NCBI GenBank assembly: GCA_964511405.1
Contig: CAZEFK010000307.1
Coordinates: forward strand, 1 to 6,226
Length of the DNA stretch: 6,226 bases
DNA from: CAZEFK01 sp964511405
Lineage (GTDB): Bacteria; Pseudomonadota; Alphaproteobacteria; Elsterales; Elsteraceae
Direction of reading: 5' to 3'
Shown: piece after piece, positions 1 to 6,226 of the stretch
Numbering within the stretch: the first letter of the stretch is position 1
Layout: each line of letters begins with the position of its first letter
Translations under genes and position numbers: made by a program
Notes under the pieces: generated by a model
Databases searched by the model: none
What the model saw: only the letters and a program-made list of their open reading frames with translations
What the model was told of the DNA's origin: nothing

Positions 1-786
1 GCGGCCGACCGCGTCGATCTCGTCGATGAAGATGATGCAGGGCGCGTTCTTCTTGCCCTGCTCGAACATGTCGCGCACGCGGCTGGCGCCGACGCCCACG
101 AACATCTCGACGAAATCAGAGCCCGAGATCGTGAAGAACGGCACGTTGGCCTCGCCGGCGACGGCGCGCGCCAGCAGCGTCTTGCCGGTGCCGGGCGGGC
201 CGACCAGGAGCACGCCCTTGGGGATCTTGCCGCCGAGGCGCTGGAATTTCTGCGGATCCTTCAGGAACTCGACGATCTCCTGCAGCTCCTGCTTGGCTTC
301 GTCGATGCCGGCGACGTCGTCGAAGGTGACGCGCCCGACCTTCTCGGTCAGCAGGCGCGCCCGGCTCTTGCCGAAGCCCATGGCCTTGCCGCCGCCCGAC
401 TGCATCTGGCGCATGAAGAAGATCCACACGCCGATGAACAGCAGCATCGGGAACCAGGAGATCAGGATGCTGAGAATCCCGTTCATGCCGTCGTCGAGCG
501 GTGCGGCAGAAATACGCACGCCCCGGTTCTGCAGCCGGTCGACCAGGTTCGGATCCTGCGGCGCGTAGGTCGAGAACGCCCGGCCGTCGTTGAAATGGCC
601 CTGGATCGTGTTGCCCTGGATGGTGACGTCGGTCACCAGGCCGCGGTCGACCTCACCCAGGAAATCCGAGAAGGCAAGCTGCTGATGCGGCCCATGGCCG
701 GACGAATTCTGGAACAGGTTGAACAGCGCGACGAGCAGCAGCCCGATGATGATCCACAGCGCGAGATTCTTGCCGAAATTGTTCAA
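1..786 (-). CDS. ftsH: ATP-dependent zinc metalloprotease FtsH, N-terminal 262 codons (runs off the left edge)
   Basis: Membrane-anchored AAA+ protease that extracts and degrades membrane and short-lived cytosolic proteins as a hexamer. Visible in order: TM helix 1 (about residues 7-26), a periplasmic segment (about 27-100), TM helix 2 (about 104-124, ending FFMRQMQ), then the start of the AAA+ domain. Walker A GPPGTGKT has its lysine at residue 202, the pore-loop FVG has its Phe at 229, and Walker B IFIDEID has Asp255/Glu256. These numbers sit within a few residues of E. coli FtsH. The second region of homology and the HEXXH zinc site lie outside the window. The start is TTG: the frame is closed by a TGA at 823-825, and no ATG or GTG lies between that stop and the conserved NNFGKNLALW N-terminus. 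A GAGGT Shine-Dalgarno stands 7 bases upstream. ftsH follows tilS by 87 bases, a common arrangement. Identity is secure. Confidence 0.97.
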   Translation of the reverse strand, partial: MNNFGKNLALWIIIGLLLVALFNLFQNSSGHGPHQQLAFSDFLGEVDRGLVTDVTIQGNTIQGHFNDGRAFSTYAPQDPNLVDRLQNRGVRISAAPLDDGMNGILSILISWFPMLLFIGVWIFFMRQMQSGGGKAMGFGKSRARLLTEKVGRVTFDDVAGIDEAKQELQEIVEFLKDPQKFQRLGGKIPKGVLLVGPPGTGKTLLARAVAGEANVPFFTISGSDFVEMFVGVGASRVRDMFEQGKKNAPCIIFIDEIDAVGR

Positions 787-793
787 CTGTCCG

Positions 794-798
794 ACCTC
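794..798 (-). promoter_or_regulatory. Shine-Dalgarno of ftsH (GAGGT)
   Basis: GAGGT on the minus strand lies 7 bases before the TTG codon at 786-784. It decides the start, because no ATG or GTG is available in this frame between the upstream stop and the conserved N-terminus. Confidence 0.7.
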
Positions 799-833
799 TG
801 TCCGAAACGCTGCCGCTCTGCTTCAACCGTCAG

Positions 834-861
834 GCTATCCCGCCCGGCCCGATCTTGTCAC
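834..861 (-). promoter_or_regulatory. Possible weak sigma70-type promoter for ftsH
   Basis: In the tilS-ftsH gap the minus strand reads GTGACA (5 of 6 to TTGACA), a 16-base spacer, then GATAGC (3 of 6 to TATAAT). Transcription would start near 827, giving a leader of about 40 bases. The -10 match is poor, so this is a candidate only; ftsH may instead be read from upstream together with tilS. I see no terminator hairpin in the gap. Confidence 0.25.
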
Positions 862-873
862 GACGGACGCCCG

Positions 874-2136
874 CTAAACCAATTGGCCGAAGGTACCGCC
901 CAGCGGCCGGACCGGGTCGAACAGGACGGCCGGCACTCCTGCCCCGTCGCGCGACTCGGGTTCCCGATCATAGCCGAGGTGGGGGACCCAGCGCACGCCG
1001 TCAAGGTCGCACAGGGCCGGCAGGCTGGGCAGCACCGCCCGCGGCAGCGCCGTGACCGCGGCGGGGCGGCGCCGGCCGAGCGCCTCGACCCGCAGCCCGG
1101 GCGTGGCCGCGATCACCTGGAAACGGTCCCAGCGGCCGGCGGCGCCGGCCGGCAGCTCGGCCGGCGGCGGCAAGGCGGCCGGCTCGCGGACCACCAGCAG
1201 CGCGTCGCCGGCTGGATCGGCGGCCAGGATGCGGCAGCCCTGCAGGGTGCAGGCGGCCCATGGGCCCGCTGCCCGTAGCGCGTCCCAGAGCCGCTCCAGG
1301 CGCTCGAACCGGGGACGGTAGGCGCCGCCGCCGACCATGCCGAGCACCGCGGCCAGGGCCCGGGTGCCCGTTTCGGCCGGCGGCGCCGCCAGGAGCCCGC
1401 GGTCGACCCGGCAGAACCCGGCTTCGTGGGGGCGGACAGCCCGGATCAGCCGCGCCAGGGCCGCCTGGTCGAGGGCGGCGCGCGCCTGCTGCAGGTGGCG
1501 GGCGGTCGCGCCCAGCCGCTGCGTCAGGTCGGCGCCCTCGCCCAGATCGGCCAGGGCATGGCGCAGGCGGACCCGGGCATGGCGCGGATCGCGGTTGCTC
1601 GGATCGTCGACCGGGGCGAGGCCATCGAGGCTCGCCGCCAGGTCGGCGCGCGGAATGCCGAGCAGCGGCCGCAGGATCCGGCAGTCCCGGCGCCAGGACA
1701 CCGGCGCCATCGCCGCCAGGCCGTCGACCCCGGAGCCGCGGGCCAGGCGCATCAGCACGGTCTCGGCCTGGTCCTCGGCGTGGTGGGCAAGGGCCAGATG
1801 CAGCACCGCGCGCTCGGCGCACCACCGTTCAAGGAGCGCAAACCGGGCCGCGCGCGCCGCCGCCTGGATGCCCGAGGCCGGCTTGGGCCCGGTCCAGGTC
1901 AGGACGGCGTGGGCGATGCCGCGCGCCGCCAGCCTGCTTGCCACCGCCGCCGCTTCGGCCGCCGCCTCCGGCCGCAGGCCGTGATCGACGGTGAGCGCCG
2001 TGATCCGGCCGCCCCTGCCGGTCGCCCAGCGGTCGAGCAGCAGTGCCAGGGCCAGGCTGTCCGGACCGCCGGATATCCCGACCGCCAGGTGCGGCTGCGG
2101 CTCGAACGGCCCCAGAGCGGCCATGGCGGCCGCCAT
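874..2136 (-). CDS. tilS: tRNA(Ile)-lysidine synthetase TilS
   Basis: ATP-dependent enzyme that attaches lysine to C34 of the CAU-anticodon tRNA-Ile, changing its charging from Met to Ile and its reading from AUG to AUA; cytoplasmic. With the ATG at 2136 the protein is 420 residues, close to E. coli TilS (about 430). The N-type ATP pyrophosphatase PP-loop SGGPDS is at residues 22-27, followed by DHGLR (50-54), HHAEDQAETVLMRL (117-130), RPLL (155-158) and DDPSN (176-180), all typical TilS segments. A less conserved C-terminal part follows and ends in QLV. The same frame stays open to an ATG at 2307, but that extension translates the palindromic repeat (PRFRGDD) and is unlikely to be real. Start choice is uncertain: ATG 2136 has GGAG only 3 bases away, ATG 2124 is further in, and a TTG at 2166 would add MTGRPVSPER, which looks family-like but has no visible Shine-Dalgarno. 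No clear promoter was seen. Confidence 0.93.
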   Translation of the reverse strand: MAAAMAALGPFEPQPHLAVGISGGPDSLALALLLDRWATGRGGRITALTVDHGLRPEAAAEAAAVASRLAARGIAHAVLTWTGPKPASGIQAAARAARFALLERWCAERAVLHLALAHHAEDQAETVLMRLARGSGVDGLAAMAPVSWRRDCRILRPLLGIPRADLAASLDGLAPVDDPSNRDPRHARVRLRHALADLGEGADLTQRLGATARHLQQARAALDQAALARLIRAVRPHEAGFCRVDRGLLAAPPAETGTRALAAVLGMVGGGAYRPRFERLERLWDALRAAGPWAACTLQGCRILAADPAGDALLVVREPAALPPPAELPAGAAGRWDRFQVIAATPGLRVEALGRRRPAAVTALPRAVLPSLPALCDLDGVRWVPHLGYDREPESRDGAGVPAVLFDPVRPLGGTFGQLV

Positions 2137-2252
2137 GCGCTCCGGCGAGACGGGGCGGCCGGTCAAGGTGGGTGGGGATTGGTGGCCGTGCGCAGGGACG
2201 GCCGCTTGGACGCGGTCAAGATCACCGCGCCGTCTCGGCCCCAGCCTCCCAC

Positions 2253-2280
2253 CGTCATCCCCGCGAAAGCGGGGATCCAG
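2253..2280. repeat. REP-like unit, left copy
   Basis: Palindromic unit beginning CGTCATCCCCGCG and ending GGGGATCCAG. Hairpin stem 2257-2264 with 2269-2276, loop GAAA on the plus strand. Lying downstream of cpoB on its coding strand, the hairpin could also stabilise a transcript 3' end, but it lacks a U tract. Confidence 0.8.
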
Positions 2281-2330
2281 CAGTTGCGGCAAACTGTCGG
2301 TTGGCATACTTGATATGGTCGTTGAGCCAA

Positions 2331-2358
2331 CTGGATCCCCGCCTTCGCGGGGATGACG
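2331..2358. repeat. REP-like unit, right copy (inverted)
   Basis: Reverse complement of the left unit with one mismatch, which falls in the loop (CTTC on the plus strand), so the 8-base stem is intact (2335-2342 with 2347-2354). A substitution confined to the loop is consistent with selection on the stem, though one change is weak evidence. Confidence 0.8.
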
Positions 2359-2413
2359 AGTACCGGGTTTGGCGGGTCTGCCCGGGGTTTTGCCCCTTTT
2401 AGCGCCGAGCGAC

Positions 2414-3460
2414 TTACGCCGGGCACTTGCCGCGCTTCTTCGCGTCGACCACGCGGCTCTTGAGCGCGCCGCCAGCCGTCGGGAACTCCTTGTCGAAGCG
2501 GGCGAACACGGCGCAGGCCTTCTGATTATCGTTGAGCGCCAGCAGCGACAGCCCCAGCTTCATCAGGTTGTCCGGCGCCTTTGGTCCCTTCGGGTATTTC
2601 TCGTATCCGGTCAGGAATTGCTGTGCCGCTTCGTTGTAGTTGCCGCGGACATAGAAGGTCTCGGCCATCCAATATTGGGCATTGGCCGCCAGCTTGTCGT
2701 CCTTGTGCACAGCCAGGAACTGCTTGAAGGCGGATTCGGCCCCGGCATAGTCGGTCTTGGTCATCAGGTCGAAGGCGTAGTCATATTGCTGCTGCGCCGT
2801 TCCGGGCGGCAGCCCCTCGCCCGACGGCAGCGCCGCGGTCTGGGCCGGAGCCTGGCCGCGGGGCTGGGTTGCGGTGCCGGGCGACCCTGCTGACGCGACC
2901 GGCCCGGCTGCACCCGGCCGATTGGCCTCGGCGGCCGGGATCGAGCCCAGATTGCGCGGCGGCGCGCCCGGCCCCGGCTGGAGGCCAGCATCAGCGGCGG
3001 CCGGCGCCGCCGCCGCGCCTGGTGCCGCGGCGACCGGCGCGGGACCGCCCGCCTTGCCCTTCTCCAGTTCGCCCAGCCGGAAGTCGACGTCCGAGCTCAT
3101 GCGCTCGACCCGGCTGCGCAGCTGGGCCAGGGCGTAGTTGGCCTCCTCGACCTGGCCGGTCAGCTTCTGGAACTCTTCCTCGAGCTGCGACACCTTGACC
3201 TGGAGCGTGCCCAGCGCCGAGGCCTCGGCGCCGCCCACGACCGGCGCCTGTCCGGGCGCCGGCGGCCGGCCCTGATAGACCTGCTGCTGCATGGTGGACA
3301 TGTCGCGCTCCAGCCGGTCGACCCGGTCGAGCAGGGTGCGCACGTCGGTCTGGGCGCGGGCCGGCCCAGCCGCGGCGGCCAGGGCCAGCAGCGCGATGGC
3401 GAGAACCGAAAGGCCGGTCTGAGTGGGGCGCTGCACGGGATCAACTCGCGTCGCTGTCAC
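2414..3460 (-). CDS. cpoB: Cell division coordinator CpoB (YbgF), periplasmic coiled-coil/TPR protein
   Basis: Periplasmic partner of the Tol-Pal system; in E. coli CpoB binds TolA and PBP1B and couples outer-membrane constriction to septal wall synthesis. The 348-residue frame starts at GTG. A Sec signal peptide with a hydrophobic stretch at about 17-33 ends ARA-Q, so cleavage is expected after residue 36. A coiled-coil region follows (about 38-62 and 79-134), then an Ala/Pro/Gly-rich linker (about 137-220), then three tetratricopeptide repeats (about 222-344; QYDYAF, ANAQYWMAETFY, APDNLMKLG). Two cysteines are visible, 316 and 346. The linker is longer than in E. coli YbgF (about 260 residues in all). 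No good Shine-Dalgarno precedes GTG 3460; an in-frame GTG at 3436 would give a more usual 28-residue signal peptide. It lies beyond the pal terminator, so it is probably transcribed separately. Confidence 0.93.
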   Translation of the reverse strand: MTATRVDPVQRPTQTGLSVLAIALLALAAAAGPARAQTDVRTLLDRVDRLERDMSTMQQQVYQGRPPAPGQAPVVGGAEASALGTLQVKVSQLEEEFQKLTGQVEEANYALAQLRSRVERMSSDVDFRLGELEKGKAGGPAPVAAAPGAAAAPAAADAGLQPGPGAPPRNLGSIPAAEANRPGAAGPVASAGSPGTATQPRGQAPAQTAALPSGEGLPPGTAQQQYDYAFDLMTKTDYAGAESAFKQFLAVHKDDKLAANAQYWMAETFYVRGNYNEAAQQFLTGYEKYPKGPKAPDNLMKLGLSLLALNDNQKACAVFARFDKEFPTAGGALKSRVVDAKKRGKCPA

Positions 3461-3465
3461 GAATC

Positions 3466-3477
3466 GGCCGGACTATA
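3466..3477 (-). promoter_or_regulatory. Possible -10 region of a cpoB promoter (TATAGT, within TATAGTCCGGCC)
   Basis: TATAGT matches TATAAT at 5 of 6 and lies between the pal terminator and cpoB. The same 12 bases TATAGTCCGGCC form the -10 region of the proposed pal promoter at 4223-4234. No good -35 box is found at a 16-18 base spacing (17 bases upstream reads TCGGTT), so this rests on the -10, the position and the shared 12-mer. Transcription would start about 5 bases before GTG 3460, making a nearly leaderless message, or about 29 bases before GTG 3436. Confidence 0.4.
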
Positions 3478-3510
3478 CGCGGGAAAGCCGGCAAAACCGA
3501 GGCCGTGTCC

Positions 3511-3551
3511 CGAAAAACAAACGCCGGCCCCGGAAGCTCCGGGACCGGCGT
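3511..3551 (-). terminator. Intrinsic terminator after pal
   Basis: On the minus strand a 14-base-pair stem (ACGCCGGUCCCGGA with UCCGGGGCCGGCGU, one G-U pair) closes a 3-base loop GCU and is followed directly by UUGUUUUUCG. It begins 37 bases after the pal stop codon. The G-U pair becomes an A-C mismatch if read in the other direction, and the T-rich tail lies on the minus side, so the terminator acts on leftward transcription, that of pal. Confidence 0.9.
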
Positions 3552-3588
3552 CGATTCTCCAGCCCGTGCCAGGCACGGACTGTTAGGC

Positions 3589-4095
3589 TTACTGAACGAC
3601 GGTGACCGAGCGGCGGTTCTGCGCCCAGGCGGCCTCGTTCGAACCCAGGACAGCCGGACGCTCCTTGCCGTAGCTGATCGTGGTGATCCGCGACGGCTGC
3701 ACGCCGTTGGCAACCAGGAAGTCGCGGGCGCTGTTGGCGCGGCGCTCGCCCAGGGCCAGGTTGTACTCGCGGGTGCCGCGCTCGTCGCAGTGACCCTCGA
3801 TCGCCACGCGGACCTGCGGATACTTGGCCATCCACGCGGCCTGGCGGCGCAAGACGTTCTGGGCGTCGGCGCTCAGGCTGAACTGGTCGAACGCGAAGAA
3901 CACGCGGTCGCCGACATTGACGACCAGGTCTTCCTCGGTGCCCGGCCCCGGGCCGTTCGGCACCTGCGTGTTCTGCGTAACCTGGCCGGTCGGAGCCGTC
4001 GCCGTGGTGTTCGTACCACCGCCAGTGGTCTGATCGCTGCTGCAAGCGGCGAGCAGTGCGGCGGCAGCGAAAACAGTGAGAAGCTTGAAGCGCAT
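3589..4095 (-). CDS. pal: Peptidoglycan-associated lipoprotein Pal
   Basis: Outer-membrane lipoprotein whose OmpA-like domain holds the peptidoglycan and which TolB and TolA relocate to the division site. The protein is 168 residues, near the usual 165-175. A lipoprotein signal peptide ends in LAAC with the lipidated Cys18. A Thr/Gly/Asn-rich tether follows (about 19-52), then the OmpA_C domain (about 60-168). The peptidoglycan-binding signature GHCDERGTREYNLALGERRA is at 101-120; Asp104 and Arg119 correspond to the conserved Asp and Arg that bind the diaminopimelate residue. The gene begins with ATG, with GAGGGG 9 bases upstream. It follows tolB after 150 bases, in which a promoter is likely, and is closed by a strong terminator. 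This suggests pal can be made independently of, and in excess over, the other Tol proteins. Confidence 0.97.
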   Translation of the reverse strand: MRFKLLTVFAAAALLAACSSDQTTGGGTNTTATAPTGQVTQNTQVPNGPGPGTEEDLVVNVGDRVFFAFDQFSLSADAQNVLRRQAAWMAKYPQVRVAIEGHCDERGTREYNLALGERRANSARDFLVANGVQPSRITTISYGKERPAVLGSNEAAWAQNRRSVTVVQ

Positions 4096-4228
4096 TTCTT
4101 GGGACCCCTCAGCGCAATTCGTGGCTGACTGTTTGTGAGGAATGCCGGTGTGGCCTTAACCTATTCCGTAGCGGGGCCGGGTTATTTGACAACAAATTCT
4201 CGGCGTCGCCCGGGACAGAACGGGCCGG
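4096..4228 (-). other. tolB-pal intergenic region / pal leader
   Basis: Non-coding stretch below the proposed pal promoter; noticeably more A/T-rich in its middle (TTTGTTGTCAAATAA on the minus strand) than the surrounding genes. It holds the pal ribosome binding site (GAGGGG at 4110-4105). I see no terminator and no recognisable riboswitch or small gene in it. Confidence 0.6.
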
Positions 4229-4257
4229 ACTATATGAGCCAAACCCTATGGAATCAA
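4229..4257 (-). promoter_or_regulatory. Sigma70-type promoter for pal
   Basis: On the minus strand TTGATT (4257-4252; 4 of 6 to TTGACA) is followed by a 17-base spacer and TATAGT (4234-4229; 5 of 6 to TATAAT). The -35 box lies within the last codons of tolB and the -10 just after its stop. Transcription should start near 4222, leaving a leader of about 127 bases before pal. The spacing is ideal and the position makes sense, but it is a prediction from sequence only. Confidence 0.6.
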
Positions 4258-5576
4258 GGGGCTCCACGCCGGATCCGAGGCATCCGTCGGGGTCACCACC
4301 TCGCGCAGGTTGCTCCCCGTCAGGTTAACGGTGACCAGCCGGCTGGAGCCGCCGCGGCCCGAGGCGTCGGTCGGGGTCTGGCGGAAGAACATGATGACGC
4401 GGCCGTTGGGCGACCAGGTCGGGCCCTCGACCAAGTAGCTCTGCGACAGGATCTTCTCGCCGGTGCCGTCGGGACGCATGACGCCGATCTCGAAGGTGCC
4501 GCCCTCGATCTTGGTGAAGGCGATGTAGTCCCCGCGCGGCGACCACACCGGGGTGGCATAGCGGGCCCCGCCCGGCGGGCTGATTCGCTGCTGGCCCGAC
4601 CCGTCGGCGTTCATCACATAGAGCTGCTGGGTACCGCTGCGGTCGCTGTTGTAGACGACGCGGCTGCCGTCCGGTGAATAGCAGGGCGAGGTCGCGATAG
4701 TGGTGCCCTGGGTCAGGGGCACCGAGTGTCCGGTGCGGATGTCCAGGCGGTAGATGTTGGTCAGGCCGCCGGTCGCCAGGCTCATCAGCAGGTTGTTGCC
4801 GTCGGGCGAGAAGCGCGGCGCGAAGGTCATGCCCGGGAAGTCGCCGACCCGCTCCTGCTGGCCGGTGTCGATGTTGAACAGGTACACCCGCGGCTGGTTG
4901 TTGAAGTAGCTGAGATAGGTGATCTCGCGAGTATTGGGGGCGAAGCGCGGGGTCAGGACCAGGCTGCGGCCGTCGGTCAGCATGCGCACGTTGGCGCCGT
5001 CCTGGTCCATGATCGCCAGGCGCTTGACCCGGCGGGTCGCGGGGCCGCTCTCGGAGATGAACACGATCTCGGTGTCGAAGTAGCCGTCGTCGCCGGTCAC
5101 GCGCTTGTAGATAAGGTCGGCGATCTTGTGCGCGATCCGGCGCCACTGCGCGGGGTCGGTGGCCAGCATCTGGCCTTCCATCTGCTGCTCGCCGAACACG
5201 TCCCACAGGCGGAACTCGACCTTCAGCCGGCCGTCGGGCTGGATCGTCGAATCGCCGCTGACCAGCGCCTGGGCATTGATCGCCCGCCAATCGGCAAAGC
5301 GCGGCTGGACGCCGATGCTATCGGGCTGCTGCACCCAAGCCGAGCGGTCGATCGGGCGGAACAGGCCCGAGCGCTCCAGGTCCGCGGCCACCACCTGCGC
5401 CACGTCGCGGCCGTATTGCGCCGAGTTGCCGCTGCCCACTAGCTCGGTCACCGCAATCGGCACCGGCTGCTGGGTGCCCTTGGTGATGTCGATCTGAAGC
5501 TCGGCGCGGGCGGGTCCGGCCGCGGCCAGAAGGCCGGCGGCGGCGAGAAGCGAGAGGGCGAACCGTCGTCCTCGGG

Positions 5577-5580
<4 letters not shown>
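4246..5580 (-). CDS. tolB: Tol-Pal system beta-propeller protein TolB
   Basis: Periplasmic protein that binds Pal, and through its N-terminus TolA, cycling Pal on and off peptidoglycan during envelope constriction. From the ATG at 5580 it has 444 residues (E. coli TolB about 430). A Sec signal peptide (residues 1-26, ending ARA-E) is followed by the alpha/beta N-terminal domain (about 27-165) and a six-bladed propeller (about 170-444). Repeated turns mark the blades: FSPDG 257-261, YSPDG 301-305, WSPRG 346-350, WSPNG 389-393 and WSP 439-441. The frame stays open upstream to 5886, but that part overlaps tolA and is a shadow. The chosen start is supported by the signal peptide, by AAAGGA 6 bases upstream and by a 4-base ATGA overlap with the tolA stop, pointing to translational coupling. 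The last codons overlap the proposed pal promoter. Confidence 0.97.

Positions 5581-6226
<646 letters not shown>

Larger units (their letters stand above)
2253..2358. repeat. REPIN-like element: two inverted 28-base palindromic repeats with a 50-base spacer
   Basis: Left unit 2253-2280 and right unit 2331-2358 are inverted copies with 27 of 28 bases matching. Each unit is itself a hairpin: ATCCCCGC / GCGGGGAT, a perfect 8-base stem with a 4-base loop (GAAA in the left unit, CTTC in the right, plus strand). The whole element can also fold as one long hairpin with 28-base arms. Inverted doublets of short palindromes between genes are the form of REPINs, mobilised elsewhere by RAYT transposases; GTCATCCCCGCG-type repeats are familiar from proteobacterial genomes. 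It fills most of the gap between the cpoB stop (2414) and tilS. Spurious translations of it read IPAKAGIQ and DPRFRGDD. No transposase gene is present here. Confidence 0.85.

Noticed and set aside
26..568. 180-codon open frame on the plus strand opposite ftsH
   Set aside because: Antisense shadow of the ftsH AAA+ and membrane region; Ser/Pro/Arg-rich with no recognisable features.
595..1278. 227-codon open frame on the plus strand spanning the ftsH start, the gap and the tilS end
   Set aside because: It crosses two clear genes and their intergenic gap, shows no domain-like sequence and has shadow-type composition.
1426..2313. 295-codon open frame on the plus strand opposite tilS
   Set aside because: It mirrors the tilS codon structure at very high GC, its protein is Arg/Gly/Ala-rich without motifs, and it runs into the palindromic repeat at its end. 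tilS motifs on the other strand are unmistakable.
2253..2358. CRISPR array
   Set aside because: Only two units, in inverted rather than direct orientation, with a single 50-base spacer; the fit is to a REP doublet.
2385..2400. GGGGCAAAACCCC hairpin after cpoB as an intrinsic terminator
   Set aside because: The stem is only 4 base pairs and no U tract follows; it is too weak to call.
3564..3578. CCGTGCCAGGCACGG small palindrome just after pal
   Set aside because: A short hairpin that probably only accompanies the real terminator at 3511-3551; no known operator was recognised.
4150..4200. Second pal promoter with TTGTCA as the -35 box
   Set aside because: No acceptable -10 box occurs at 16-18 bases downstream (ACGGAA at 17), unlike the well-spaced pair at 4229-4257.

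Overview
The window is GC-rich chromosomal DNA from an alphaproteobacterium. The gene order, the FtsH N-terminus (reads as NNFGKNLALW) and the proline-rich TolA fit Rhodospirillales or relatives, but that placement is inference from protein style, not from a marker gene. All six genes lie on the minus strand, so transcription runs from the right edge to the left edge. It is a well-known housekeeping neighbourhood: tolA (5' part outside) - tolB - pal - cpoB (ybgF) - tilS - ftsH (3' part outside).

Right part (about 3590-6226): the end of the Tol-Pal cell-envelope machine. TolA spans the periplasm, TolB is the periplasmic beta-propeller, and Pal is the outer-membrane lipoprotein that grips peptidoglycan. 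tolA and tolB overlap by 4 bases (ATGA). pal lies 147 bases beyond tolB and seems to have its own sigma70-type promoter overlapping the tolB 3' end. A strong intrinsic terminator follows pal.

Middle (about 2250-3480): cpoB, the periplasmic coiled-coil/TPR partner that links Tol-Pal to cell-wall synthesis, starts after the pal terminator and has a possible -10 box of its own. Between cpoB and tilS lies a 106-base REPIN-like element: two inverted copies of a 28-base palindromic repeat.

Left part (1-2136): tilS, the tRNA-Ile lysidine synthetase, and the first 262 codons of ftsH, the membrane AAA+ zinc protease. ftsH begins with a TTG codon. tilS and ftsH are neighbours in many bacteria.

I found no new defence, mobile or biosynthetic system. 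The points worth a second look are regulatory and structural: the REPIN-like element, the split of the tol-pal-cpoB cluster into separate transcripts, a 12-base -10 motif shared by pal and cpoB, and the 9-Pro/Ala/10-Pro run in TolA. The long open frames on the plus strand and in other minus frames across tilS, cpoB and tolB are high-GC shadows.
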